This document shows, piece after piece, positions 27,164 through 35,163 of a DNA stretch of 64,000 nucleotides. The stretch's first letter is position 1. Each line of letters opens with the position of its first letter. Below the pieces are notes generated by a model, which was given only the letters and a program-made list of their open reading frames with translations, was not told where the DNA came from and made no database searches. This DNA is from Stenotrophomonas maltophilia (GTDB lineage: Bacteria > Pseudomonadota > Gammaproteobacteria > Xanthomonadales > Xanthomonadaceae), in assembly GCF_002799155.1 (NCBI RefSeq), contig NZ_NERD01000002.1, positions 2,976,001-3,040,000 on the forward strand, in the 5' to 3' direction. The position numbers and the translations under genes were made by a program.

Positions 27164-27964
27164 ATGTCGGTCCAGGTGCAGTCGTTCTTCCACCGCGACA
27201 GCAATACCTTCAGCTACCTGGTCAGCGACCCGGCCAGCGGCGAAGCGGCGCTGATCGACCCGGTCCTGGACTACGACCCGGATACCGACGCCAGCAGCGA
27301 ATCGCCGCTGCGCGCGGCGTTGCAGGCCATCGAACAACAGGGCCTGCAGCTGCGCTGGTTGCTGGAAACCCACGCCCACGCCGACCATGTGTCGGCCGGG
27401 CGCCGGCTCAAGCAGCGCTTTCCGCAGGCCACGCTGGCCATCGGCGAAGGCATCCGTGCGGTGCAGGCCACCTTCGCACCGCACTATGGCCTGCAGCTTC
27501 CTGCTGCGGATGAAATCTTCGACCACCTGTTCAGCGATGGCGAAACCTTTGCCGTTGGCAAGCTGCGTGGCCAGGTGATCGCGGTACCGGGCCATACCAG
27601 CGACAGCATCGCGTACCTGATCGGCGATGCGCTGTTCACCGGCGACTCACTGTTCATGCCCGACGGCGGCACTGCCCGCTGCGACTTCCCGGGCGGTGAT
27701 GCCGCGCAGCTGTACCGCTCGATCCAGCGCCTGCTGGCGCTGCCCGATGCCACCCGCGTGTTCGTCTGCCACGACTACGGCCCGGGCGGCCGTGATTTCG
27801 CCAACGAAACCACCATCGGTGAACAGCGAGCGCACAACATCCACGTGCACGACGGCGTGGACGAAGCGGAGTTCGTCAGTGTGCGCCAGGCCCGCGATGC
27901 GACGCTGGACGAACCCAAGCTGATGCAACCGGCGGTGAAGGCCAACATCCAGGGCGGAGCCTGA
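27164..27964 (+). CDS. Metallo-beta-lactamase-fold hydrolase, persulfide-dioxygenase-like
   Basis: 266 residues. The metal motif is HAHADH at residues 70-75, with later ligands in VPGHTSDSIAYLIGDALFTGDSLF and FVCHDYGPGGR. The SYLVSDPASGEAALIDPVLDYD start and the long DPDTDASSE insertion match the Blh/ETHE1-like group. These enzymes oxidise persulfides or act like a lactonase, rather than hydrolysing beta-lactams. The start follows GAGGAGG at good spacing, 11 bases after the nuclease stop. No rhodanese or BigR repressor gene is adjacent, so the sulfide-detoxification role is from family only. Confidence 0.87.
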   Translation: MSVQVQSFFHRDSNTFSYLVSDPASGEAALIDPVLDYDPDTDASSESPLRAALQAIEQQGLQLRWLLETHAHADHVSAGRRLKQRFPQATLAIGEGIRAVQATFAPHYGLQLPAADEIFDHLFSDGETFAVGKLRGQVIAVPGHTSDSIAYLIGDALFTGDSLFMPDGGTARCDFPGGDAAQLYRSIQRLLALPDATRVFVCHDYGPGGRDFANETTIGEQRAHNIHVHDGVDEAEFVSVRQARDATLDEPKLMQPAVKANIQGGA

Positions 27965-27977
27965 ACCACGCGGTTGT

Positions 27978-28003
27978 GCTCGCCGGGCATGGCCCGGTGC
28001 TAC
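27978..28003 (-). repeat. SMAG-type GTAG palindrome
   Basis: The minus strand reads GTAGCACCGGGCCATGCCCG then GCGAGC, with the GTAG head and a CCGGGC/GCCCGG stem. It lies between the converging hydrolase and TonB-lipoprotein genes and probably ends both transcripts. Confidence 0.78.
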
Positions 28004-28020
28004 CCGGGCATCGCGAGCGA

Positions 28021-28584
28021 TCATTTCCCCTGCGTACGCACCACGTGCTGGCCCTTCACGATCTCGAAGGTGAAGGCGTACTGCAGGGTCACCGCCACCG
28101 GCTCGACCCGTTCGGCGCCGCGACAGTCGCCGCGGTCGGCAGGCACCTTGCCAGCCGCGAAGTGGCAGACCGCTGCGGACGAGTACTTCCACATCGCCAC
28201 GGCGTCCTGCGCAGCCTGCAGCAGGGGCGCATTCTCGCGTGCAGCCCCTGCGGCGCAGTCCTGCCGATCGGTCAGCGGCATGCTGCGTTCGACGCTGCCC
28301 TGCGCATCCACCACCACCTGCAGGCAGATGGTGGTCGGCGCCAGTTCCGCGCGCGGATCACGATCGCCGACCTCCGGGTCCGGTGCCGCGTAGAGCTGCG
28401 GCATCCGGTAGCCCTCGGTCGCACCCAGCGAATACACCTGCAGCTGCCCACTGCCGCCGCCCGCCTGCGGCTGCAGGCGCTGGTGACCGACATTCTCGCT
28501 GCGGGTATCCACCGTGGCCAGCCGCTCCTGGCTCGCGCATCCGGCCAACAACGCCACCGCCATCAACAGCGGCGCGCACTTCAC
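28021..28584 (-). CDS. Lipoprotein with TonB-like C-terminal domain
   Basis: 187 residues from GTG at 28584, which overlaps the stop of the M56 gene (GTGA). A short lipoprotein signal has lipobox LAGC, Cys16. From about residue 80 the sequence (ICLQVVVDAQGSVERSMPLTDRQDC, then AAQDAVAMWKYSSA, AVTLQYAFTFEI) follows the pattern of energy-transducer TonB C-terminal domains. There it would bind peptidoglycan or a receptor, but here it has no energising membrane helix of its own. It is the third gene of the BlaI-M56 operon. The function is unknown; it perhaps modulates the M56 protein, which also carries a TonB-type domain. Confidence 0.72.
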   Translation of the reverse strand: MKCAPLLMAVALLAGCASQERLATVDTRSENVGHQRLQPQAGGGSGQLQVYSLGATEGYRMPQLYAAPDPEVGDRDPRAELAPTTICLQVVVDAQGSVERSMPLTDRQDCAAGAARENAPLLQAAQDAVAMWKYSSAAVCHFAAGKVPADRGDCRGAERVEPVAVTLQYAFTFEIVKGQHVVRTQGK

Positions 28585-29783
28585 TTCGCGTCCTCGGTGT
28601 CGTCCATGGCAAAGGTGATCGGAATCTTCACTGCACCTGCCACCGGCTTGCCGTTCTTCATTGCCGGACGATAGGTCCAGCTGCGCGCTGCAGCGATCGA
28701 CACCGCGTCGAACACGCCCGGATTGGTGGCACTGAGCACCTGGACATCGGTGGGACGCCCCTGCGCATCCACTTCCACGCGCAGGTTCACCACGCCTACC
28801 TGGCGCTGATCGATCGCCGACTTCGGGTAGGACGGCGGTGGCATCTTGTCGACCTGGATCTCCCGATCCATGGCCGCCGCTGCCGGGCTGCCGGCCATCG
28901 TATTGCCCTGGCTGGCCCACGCCACCGCTCCCATTCCCAGGCACAGGCCGACCACCAGCACCTGACCCGACACCCACGGCAATGCCTTCCGCTTGGACTG
29001 TTTCAACATGGCGATACGCTCCTTCAACACGGGTTGGCTGCGCCAATGGCAGACCGCCGGCGCAACCGGGTGGACCAGCTGCGCCTTCAGCAGCGTGCTG
29101 GCGTAGAGGCCGCGCAGCGCCGGCTGCGGGGCCATGGTGCGGGCGTCGCAGGCCAGTTCCTGGTCGCGCAGGAAGCGGCCCGCAGCCCACGGCAGAAGCG
29201 GGTGGAACCAGAACACCGCGCGCACCAGCAGCAGCGCACCGTTGGCCCAGTGATCGCCATTGCGCCGGTGGCTGCGCTCGTGCTGCAGGATCAGGCTCTG
29301 TTCCTGTGCGGTGAACTGCTGGTCGAAGTCGGGGCCAACCACGATGCGGGGGCGCCACAGACCGACCAGTGCGGGCAAGCCGGGATCGCCACTGGCCTGC
29401 CAGCTGCCATCGGCGCGCGGCCTCAGTGGCCCCATGCTGCGTTCAAAGCGACGCTGCGCGCACAGGTCGCGCAGCAGGCAGATGCCCATGCCCAACGCCC
29501 AGGCCATCAGCAACAACCACGCCCCAGGCAACGACCGCGCAGCCACACCGTCGGCGGCCCCCGGCACCACGTTCAACGGCAACGTCGGCACATGCTGCAA
29601 CAGCGCAGCCTGTGGCAGCGGCAGCAACAGGGCCACCAGCAGCAGCGGCAGCAGCCACCAGCTGCGGTAGGCCAGCCCAGCGCCCCCCAACCGCACCAGC
29701 AGCGGTCGCAGCACCGCCAGCAGGACCACGCCCACGGCCAGCCACAGGCTGGCCTGCCACAGTCCGTCGAGCAGCTCAGTCAT
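28581..29783 (-). CDS. M56-family (BlaR1/MecR1-like) membrane metallopeptidase with TonB-type C-terminal domain
   Basis: 400 residues. There are three or four membrane helices in the first 110 residues. A cytoplasmic gluzincin site HERSH (168-172) with GDHWANG follows, then a fourth helix near 285. A periplasmic C-terminal domain (from PPPSYPKSAIDQRQVGVVNL to WTYRPAMKNGKPVAGAVKIPI) is of TonB C-terminal type. BlaR1 proteins use this protease to inactivate BlaI. Here the penicillin-binding sensor domain is absent and replaced by the TonB-like domain, so beta-lactam sensing is not supported. It overlaps the repressor gene by 8 bases and the lipoprotein gene by 4. Confidence 0.88.
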   Translation of the reverse strand: MTELLDGLWQASLWLAVGVVLLAVLRPLLVRLGGAGLAYRSWWLLPLLLVALLLPLPQAALLQHVPTLPLNVVPGAADGVAARSLPGAWLLLMAWALGMGICLLRDLCAQRRFERSMGPLRPRADGSWQASGDPGLPALVGLWRPRIVVGPDFDQQFTAQEQSLILQHERSHRRNGDHWANGALLLVRAVFWFHPLLPWAAGRFLRDQELACDARTMAPQPALRGLYASTLLKAQLVHPVAPAVCHWRSQPVLKERIAMLKQSKRKALPWVSGQVLVVGLCLGMGAVAWASQGNTMAGSPAAAAMDREIQVDKMPPPSYPKSAIDQRQVGVVNLRVEVDAQGRPTDVQVLSATNPGVFDAVSIAAARSWTYRPAMKNGKPVAGAVKIPITFAMDDTEDAK

Positions 29784-30141
29784 GGTCCAGCTCCTGGATC
29801 AGCTTCTTCAGTTCAGCGATGTCCTGCGCACTCAGCTGGCCCCGTTCGCTGAAGTGCGCCACCAGCGGCGCCACACGCCCTTCGAAGACACGGCCGATGA
29901 AGTCCTGGCTCTGCGCCTCCACCCACGCCTGTCGCTGCAGCAGCGGCCGGTACAGGTAACGCCGTCCATCGCGCTCGGCGGCGATCGCGCCCTTGGTCAG
30001 CAGGCGGTTGAGCAGGGTCTTGATGGTCGGCTCGGCCCAGTCGCGATGGGCCAGCGCGGCCACCACGTCATCGGCGCTGCGCGGTGCCTGCTGCCACAGC
30101 ACCTCCATCACAACGGCTTCGGCTTCACTGATCGGGGTCAT
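29776..30141 (-). CDS. BlaI/MecI-family transcriptional repressor
   Basis: 121 residues, normal for the family. The winged helix-turn-helix occupies residues 1-75 (SEAEAVVMEVLWQQAPRSADDV, then WAEPTIKTLLNRLLTKGAI and ERDGRRYLYRPLL). A helical dimerisation tail contains the region where M56 proteases cut such repressors. It heads the repressor-protease-lipoprotein operon. Two GATTAC-type palindromes immediately before its start suggest autorepression. Confidence 0.9.
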   Translation of the reverse strand: MTPISEAEAVVMEVLWQQAPRSADDVVAALAHRDWAEPTIKTLLNRLLTKGAIAAERDGRRYLYRPLLQRQAWVEAQSQDFIGRVFEGRVAPLVAHFSERGQLSAQDIAELKKLIQELDHD

Positions 30142-30182
30142 GATTTACATCCGTAATCGACGATTTGATTACGCGCGTAATC
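30142..30182. promoter_or_regulatory. Paired operator of the BlaI-family repressor
   Basis: A perfect dyad GATTACGCGCGTAATC (30167-30182) lies 8 bases from a related imperfect copy, GATTTACATCCGTAATC (30142-30158). The two are directly upstream of the repressor ATG, in an AT-rich patch. BlaI/MecI dimers bind paired dyads of the TACA/TGTA or TTAC/GTAA sort. The site lies in the spacer to the divergent flavin reductase gene (start 30260), so it could control both directions. Confidence 0.72.
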
Positions 30183-30259
30183 AGACTCCCTGTCAAGCCC
30201 CTCGACTCCAGGTTCATCCCGGCTGCGCCAGCATCGATGCCTCCCGCCCTTGGCCCCGG

Positions 30260-30817
30260 ATGAAAGCGCTGCCCAAGAAGGATTTCCCGGTCGAGCAGGC
30301 CCGCCGCTTCCTCGAGCCCGGCCCGATCGTGCTGGTCAGCACGGCGTGGCGCGGCCAGCGCAACCTGATGACGATGGGCTGGCACATGGTGATGGGCTTC
30401 TCGCCTTCACTGGTCGCCACCTACCTGTGGCACGAGAACCACAGCCACGGGCTGGCGCACGGCAGCGGCGAGTGCGTGATCAACGTGCCCGGCGTGGAGC
30501 TGCTCGATACCGTGGTGGACATCGGCAACTGCAGCGGCCGCGAGGTCGACAAGTTCGCGCGTTTCGGGCTCGACGCACTGCCTGCGCGCGAGGTCGGCGC
30601 GCCGCTGGTCGGGCAATGCCATTCGTGCTTCGAATGCCGCCTCTACGACGACAGCCAGGTGGCGTCGAGCAACCTGTTCATCTGGGAAATCGTGCGCGCC
30701 CATGTTGCGCCCCGGCCGAAACTGCCGCGCACCGTGCATTACCGCGGCGATGGGCAGTTCATGGTGTCCGGCGCGGAAGCCTCGCGTCGACGGCGGTTCA
30801 AGCCCGACATGCTGTAA
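30260..30817 (+). CDS. Flavin reductase-family (FMN-binding split-barrel) protein
   Basis: 185 residues. A flavoredoxin-like split barrel: ARRFLEPGPIVLVSTAWRGQRNLMTMGWHMVMGFSPSLV at the start, followed by HGSGECVINVPGVELLDTVVDIGNCSGREVDKFARFGL. Such proteins bind FMN and either reduce it with NAD(P)H or use it for electron transfer. ATG at 30260 was chosen as the first Met giving homology. The gene is divergent from the BlaI operon. The acetyl-CoA hydrolase gene follows 35 bases later, so the two may be co-transcribed. The substrate is unknown. Confidence 0.85.
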   Translation: MKALPKKDFPVEQARRFLEPGPIVLVSTAWRGQRNLMTMGWHMVMGFSPSLVATYLWHENHSHGLAHGSGECVINVPGVELLDTVVDIGNCSGREVDKFARFGLDALPAREVGAPLVGQCHSCFECRLYDDSQVASSNLFIWEIVRAHVAPRPKLPRTVHYRGDGQFMVSGAEASRRRRFKPDML

Positions 30818-30852
30818 TGCCCGCACTCCCCCCACACGCAGGACCGCCGCGC

Positions 30853-32805
30853 ATGACCGAACACCTCACCGACCTGGACGCCGCCGTCGACTGGTTGTTT
30901 GCGCGCGTGGACGGGCCGCTGCGGATCGGGGCACCGCTGGCGCTGGGCAAGCCGCATCGGCTGCTCAATGCCCTTTATGCGCGTGTGGAGCACGATCCTG
31001 CGCGGCCGCTGCAGCTGTATACCGCGCTGTCACTGAATCCACCGAAGGCACGCGGCAACGGCCTGGAAGCACGCTTCCTGGCGCCGTTCGCGCAGCGCCA
31101 TTTCGGCGACGATTTCCCGCGGCTGGCCTATGCCGATGCGATCGCGCGCGACGCGTTGCCGGCACATGTGAAGGTGGAAGAGTTCTACATGCAGTCCGGT
31201 GCCCTGCTCGGCTCACGGCAGGCGCAGTCCAGCTATACCAGCCTGAACTACACCCACGCCGCCGACGCGGTGGCGCAGCGCGCACCGCAGGTGATCGTGC
31301 AGAAGGTGGCGATGCGGCCCGATGACCGCCGGCTCTCGCTGTCGTGCAACAACGACATCACCCAGGACACGCTGGATGCGATGACTGCGCGTGGGCTGCC
31401 GCGCCCACTGCTGGTCGCCGAGATCGATCCGCAACTGCCCTACATGGGTGGCTCGGCCACGGTCGATGTGTCGTTCTTCGATCTGGTGATCACCCCGCCG
31501 CCGCCGTATCCAGCGCTGTTCGGCCTGCCGCGGCAGCCGGTCGGCGACGCCGATTACGCCATTGGCCTGTATGCCAGCACGCTGGTTCGCGACGGCGGCA
31601 CCCTGCAGATTGGCATCGGCACGCTGGCCGACGCGCTCAGCCATGCGCTGGTGCTGCGCCACACTGACAACGCGCGCTACCGCCGCGTGCTGCATGCGTT
31701 GGATCCGCAGCTGGCCAGCCACCCGCTGGTGCAGGAAATCGGCGGCGTGGACCCGTTCGAGGTAGGCCTGTACGGTTGCAGCGAGATGCTCAACGAGGGC
31801 TTCCGCCGGCTGGTGCAGACCGGGGTGATCAAGCGCAAGGTGCACGACGACCTGGCGCTGATGCAGCGCATCGAGAGCGGCAGCACCCTGTCCATCGACC
31901 ATGCCACCCTGGCCGCTGAAGGCGAGTACCTGCACGGCGCGTTCTACCTGGGCTCCCCGGAATTCTACGAGTGGCTGCGCACGCTGCCGGAAGACGAGTG
32001 CCGCGCCATCGGCATGCGCCGGATCAGCGAGATCAACCAGTTGTACGGTGGCAACGAGACGCTGGAACGCCTGCAGCGCCGCCATGCGCGCTTCTTCAAC
32101 TCCTGCATGATGGCCACCGCGCTGGGCGCGGCGGTGTCGGATGCGCTGGACGATGGCCGCGTGGTATCCGGCGTGGGCGGCCAGTACAACTTCGTGGCGA
32201 TGGCGCATGCGCTGCCCGAGGCGCGCAGCGTGCTGATGTTCCGCGCCGCGCGCGATGACAGGGGTCGGCGCGAATCCAATGTGCGCTGGAACTACGGCCA
32301 CACCACCATCCCGCGCCACCTGCGCGACATCTACCTCAACGAATACGGCATCGCCGATCTGCGCGGCCTGACCGACGAGGACTGCGTGCATGCGATGACC
32401 GCGATCACCGAGGCACCGTTCCAGGGCGGCCTGCTGCAGCAGGCACACGGCTCGCGCAAGCTGCTGGCAGCCGCGCAACCGGATCCGCAGCGCCAGCAGC
32501 GCAATACGCCGCAGGCACTGGCCGCGGCACTGGCCCCCTTCCGCGCCGACGGCAGCCTGCCGGACTATCCGCTGGGCAGTGACTTCAACGAGATCGAGCA
32601 GGTGCTGGTGAAAGCGCTGGCGTGGCTGAAGGCCAATACGCAGACCCGCGGCGACAAGCTGCGTACCGTCTGGGCAGCGCTGCGCCAACCTGCCGGCGAT
32701 GGCGATGCGGTGTACCTGCAGCGCATGGGCCTGCAGGCACCGAAGGACTTTGCCGAACGCCTGGATGCGCGCCTGCTGCGCCTGGCGCTGGCGCGCACCG
32801 CCTGA
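30853..32805 (+). CDS. Acetyl-CoA hydrolase/transferase family protein
   Basis: 650 residues, longer than the usual 430-500 of Ach1/Cat1-type CoA transferases, and typical of a proteobacterial long subgroup. The N-terminal half carries the Ach1-type first domain. The C-terminal domain shows SGVGGQYNFVAMAHALPEARSVLMF, RWNYGHTTIPRHLRDIYLNEYGIADLRGLTDEDC and a C-terminal helical extension. These enzymes move CoA between acyl groups and acetate through a glutamyl-CoA intermediate. ATG at 30853 follows the flavin reductase closely. It ends 1 base before a strong hairpin. The true acyl substrate cannot be told. Confidence 0.88.
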   Translation: MTEHLTDLDAAVDWLFARVDGPLRIGAPLALGKPHRLLNALYARVEHDPARPLQLYTALSLNPPKARGNGLEARFLAPFAQRHFGDDFPRLAYADAIARDALPAHVKVEEFYMQSGALLGSRQAQSSYTSLNYTHAADAVAQRAPQVIVQKVAMRPDDRRLSLSCNNDITQDTLDAMTARGLPRPLLVAEIDPQLPYMGGSATVDVSFFDLVITPPPPYPALFGLPRQPVGDADYAIGLYASTLVRDGGTLQIGIGTLADALSHALVLRHTDNARYRRVLHALDPQLASHPLVQEIGGVDPFEVGLYGCSEMLNEGFRRLVQTGVIKRKVHDDLALMQRIESGSTLSIDHATLAAEGEYLHGAFYLGSPEFYEWLRTLPEDECRAIGMRRISEINQLYGGNETLERLQRRHARFFNSCMMATALGAAVSDALDDGRVVSGVGGQYNFVAMAHALPEARSVLMFRAARDDRGRRESNVRWNYGHTTIPRHLRDIYLNEYGIADLRGLTDEDCVHAMTAITEAPFQGGLLQQAHGSRKLLAAAQPDPQRQQRNTPQALAAALAPFRADGSLPDYPLGSDFNEIEQVLVKALAWLKANTQTRGDKLRTVWAALRQPAGDGDAVYLQRMGLQAPKDFAERLDARLLRLALARTA

Positions 32806-32806
32806 G

Positions 32807-32870
32807 AAAAGGGGACGGAGGGGATTAAGTCGTTTTTGCACAAACGACTTAATCCCCTCCGTCCCCTTTT
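32807..32870. repeat. Perfect 29-bp hairpin after the acetyl-CoA hydrolase gene
   Basis: The arms 32807-32835 and 32842-32870 are exact reverse complements over 29 bases (AAAAGGGGACGGAGGGGATT at the 5' end), around a 6-base loop. The A-run at one side and T-run at the other make it a bidirectional Rho-independent terminator. Its form is that of the GGGGTC palindromes, but the sequence family differs (GGGGACGGAGGGGATTAAG). Confidence 0.9.
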
Positions 32871-32889
32871 TCTCTACTCTGGAGAACGA

Positions 32890-32915
32890 GAAAGGCCGGC
32901 TTGCGCCGGCCTTTC
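32890..32915 (-). terminator. Terminator of the transketolase gene
   Basis: An 11-bp stem, GAAAGGCCGGC/GCCGGCCTTTC, with loop TTGC, lies 36 bases after the tkt stop. A 13-base direct repeat (GTTGCACCGCGAG twice, 32920-32945) lies between it and the gene. Confidence 0.8.
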
Positions 32916-32950
32916 CCTTGTTGCACCGCGAGGTTGCACCGCGAGGCGGC

Positions 32951-34948
32951 TTACAGCGCCTTGGCGGCTTCCACCACGTGGGCGGTGGTGATGCCGAAGT
33001 GCTTGTACAGCTGGTCGGCCGGGGCCGAGGCACCGAAGGTGTCGATACCGATCACGGCACCGTCCAGGCCGACGAACTGGCGCCAGAAACCGGTGACGCC
33101 GGCTTCCACGGCCACGCGCTTGCGCACGGCGTTCGGCAGCACCGATTCACGGTAGGCCGCATCCTGGCGCAGGAACACGTCGGTGGACGGCATTGAGACC
33201 ACGCGGGTCTTGATACCGGCCGCGTCCAGCTGGGCCTTGGCTTCGGTGGCCAGCGAGACTTCCGAACCGGTGGCGATCAGGATCACGTCCGGGGTACCTG
33301 CGGCATCGGCCAGCACGTAGCCACCGCGCTCGATCTGTGCGATCTGCTCGGCGTTGCGCGGCTGGTGCGGCAGGTTCTGGCGGCTGAACACCAGGCAGCT
33401 AGGGCCGTCCTGGCGGGTGATCGCGGCCTTCCAGCTCACTGCCGACTCGACCGCGTCGCACGGACGCCACACGTCGTTGTTCGGGATGTAGCGCAGCGAG
33501 GCCAGGTGCTCCACCGGCTGGTGGGTCGGGCCGTCTTCGCCCAGGCCGATCGAGTCGTGGGTGTAGACGTGGATGGCGTGGGCCGGGATCAGCGCGCTCA
33601 TGCGCACGCCATTGCGGGCGTAATCGCTGAACACCAGGAAGGTGGCGTCGAACGGAATGAAACCACCGTGCAGGGCCAGGCCATTGGCGATCGCGGTCAT
33701 GCCGAACTCGCGCACGCCGTAATACACGTAGTTGGCGTTGGCGTCGTCGCTGGCGACCGACTTGCTGCCCTTCCACAGGGTCAGGTTGGAGTGCGCCAGG
33801 TCGGCCGAGCCGCCGACGATTTCCGGCAGCAGCGGGGCGTAGGCTTCGATGGCCAGCTGCGAGGCCTTGCGCGAGGCGATCGTCGGGCCTTCAGCGGCCA
33901 CTTGGGCGATATAGGCATCGGCCTTGGCAACGAAGTCGGCCGGCAGCTCGCCGTGCGAACGGCGGGTCAGCTCGGACGCTTCAGCCGGGTACTGGCTGGC
34001 GTACTTGTCGAACAGCTGTTCCCACTCGGCCTGGCGCAGGGTGCCGGCGCCATTGGCGCGCCATCCGTCGTAGATCGCCTGCGGGATCTCGAACGGGCCG
34101 TACTCCCAGCCCAGCTGCTTGCGGGTGGCGTCCAGCTCGTCCTTGCCCAGCGGTGCGCCGTGGCTGGATTCCTTGCCCGCCTTGTTCGGCGAACCGAAAC
34201 CAATGGTGGTGCGGCAGCAGATCAGGGTCGGCTTGTCGCTCTGCGACAGCGCGGCCTCGATGCCGGCCTTGATGCTTTCCGGGTCATGGCCATCGACGTC
34301 GCGAACCACGTTCCAGCCATAGGCCTCGAAACGCTCCGGGGTGTTGTCGGTGAACCAGCCCTCGACGTTGCCGTCGATGGAGATGTGGTTGTTGTCCCAG
34401 AAGCAGACCAGCTTGTGCAGGCCCCAGGTACCGGCCAGCGAAGCGGCTTCATGCGACACGCCTTCCATCAGGCAGCCATCGCCCATGAACACCCAGGTGC
34501 GGTGGTCGACCACTTCCAGCTCCGGGCGGTTGAAGCGCTGTGCCAGCAGCTTCTCGGCCAGGGCGAAGCCCACGGCGTTGGCGAAACCCTGGCCCAGCGG
34601 GCCGGTGGTGGTTTCCACGCCCGGGGTCTCATGGCGTTCCGGGTGGCCGGCGGTGTGGCTGCCCAGCTGGCGGAACAGCTTCAGCTGCTCGATCGGCAGG
34701 TCGTAGCCGCTCAGGTGCAGCAGCGCGTACTGCAGCATCGAACCGTGGCCGTTGGACAGCACGAAACGGTCGCGGTTGAACCAGTGCGGGTTGCTCGGGT
34801 TGTGGCGGAGGTAGTCGTTCCAGAGGACTTCGGCGATGTCGGCCATGCCCATGGGCATGCCGGGATGGCCGGACTTTGCGGTTTCAACCGCATCGGCGGC
34901 AAGGAAGCGGATGGCGTTGGCCAACTGGCGACGGGTAGGCTGCGTCAT
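32951..34948 (-). CDS. tkt: Transketolase
   Basis: 665 residues. A thiamine-diphosphate enzyme of the pentose phosphate pathway that transfers two-carbon ketol units. Signature parts are [56 protein letters not shown], the cofactor motif [15 protein letters not shown] with NNHISIDG, the second-domain [16 protein letters not shown], and a C-terminal domain with [12 protein letters not shown] at 34948 was chosen over an upstream in-frame start that would add an Arg/Pro-rich non-homologous stretch. It stands alone, facing the acetyl-CoA hydrolase gene across the terminators. Confidence 0.97.
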   Translation of the reverse strand: MTQPTRRQLANAIRFLAADAVETAKSGHPGMPMGMADIAEVLWNDYLRHNPSNPHWFNRDRFVLSNGHGSMLQYALLHLSGYDLPIEQLKLFRQLGSHTAGHPERHETPGVETTTGPLGQGFANAVGFALAEKLLAQRFNRPELEVVDHRTWVFMGDGCLMEGVSHEAASLAGTWGLHKLVCFWDNNHISIDGNVEGWFTDNTPERFEAYGWNVVRDVDGHDPESIKAGIEAALSQSDKPTLICCRTTIGFGSPNKAGKESSHGAPLGKDELDATRKQLGWEYGPFEIPQAIYDGWRANGAGTLRQAEWEQLFDKYASQYPAEASELTRRSHGELPADFVAKADAYIAQVAAEGPTIASRKASQLAIEAYAPLLPEIVGGSADLAHSNLTLWKGSKSVASDDANANYVYYGVREFGMTAIANGLALHGGFIPFDATFLVFSDYARNGVRMSALIPAHAIHVYTHDSIGLGEDGPTHQPVEHLASLRYIPNNDVWRPCDAVESAVSWKAAITRQDGPSCLVFSRQNLPHQPRNAEQIAQIERGGYVLADAAGTPDVILIATGSEVSLATEAKAQLDAAGIKTRVVSMPSTDVFLRQDAAYRESVLPNAVRKRVAVEAGVTGFWRQFVGLDGAVIGIDTFGASAPADQLYKHFGITTAHVVEAAKAL

Positions 34949-35095
34949 GGTTCTGTCGGAATCGGGAGGCGGCCGCGGACGTGCGGGCGGCCTATTGTCC
35001 CATAGTCGCCGGGCGGGGGGTCGGTTCACCTTGCCAGGTGGGGCCGGCCGCTGGCCGGCACCTGCATGATCGACGCTGGATTCCGCATGTGAAAA

Positions 35096-35136
35096 GGGGG
35101 CCGGATCCTTTCCTTGCGGAAAGGGATCCGCCCCCC
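35096..35136. repeat. GTCAG-family-related palindrome between tkt and the symporter
   Basis: GGGGGCCGGATCC then TTTCC, a TTGC loop, and GGAAAGGGATCCGCCCCCC form a long imperfect stem. It follows an AAAA run and lies 28 bases after the symporter stop, so it could end that message. The other bases of the 215-base gap show only the tkt leader. Confidence 0.75.
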
Positions 35137-35163
35137 ATCAGGTCGCCAGCAGTGGTCCCGGAC

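Noticed and set aside
27164..27964. Annotation of the metallo-hydrolase as a beta-lactamase
   Set aside because: The motif order and N-terminal sequence fit the persulfide-dioxygenase-like group, and there is no signal peptide.
28581..30141. Reading the BlaI/M56 pair as a beta-lactamase sensor system
   Set aside because: There is no penicillin-binding sensor domain and no beta-lactamase gene nearby.
32920..32945. Direct repeat GTTGCACCGCGAG as a CRISPR or attachment site
   Set aside because: Only two adjacent 13-base copies with no spacer, no integrase and no cas genes; probably a local duplication.
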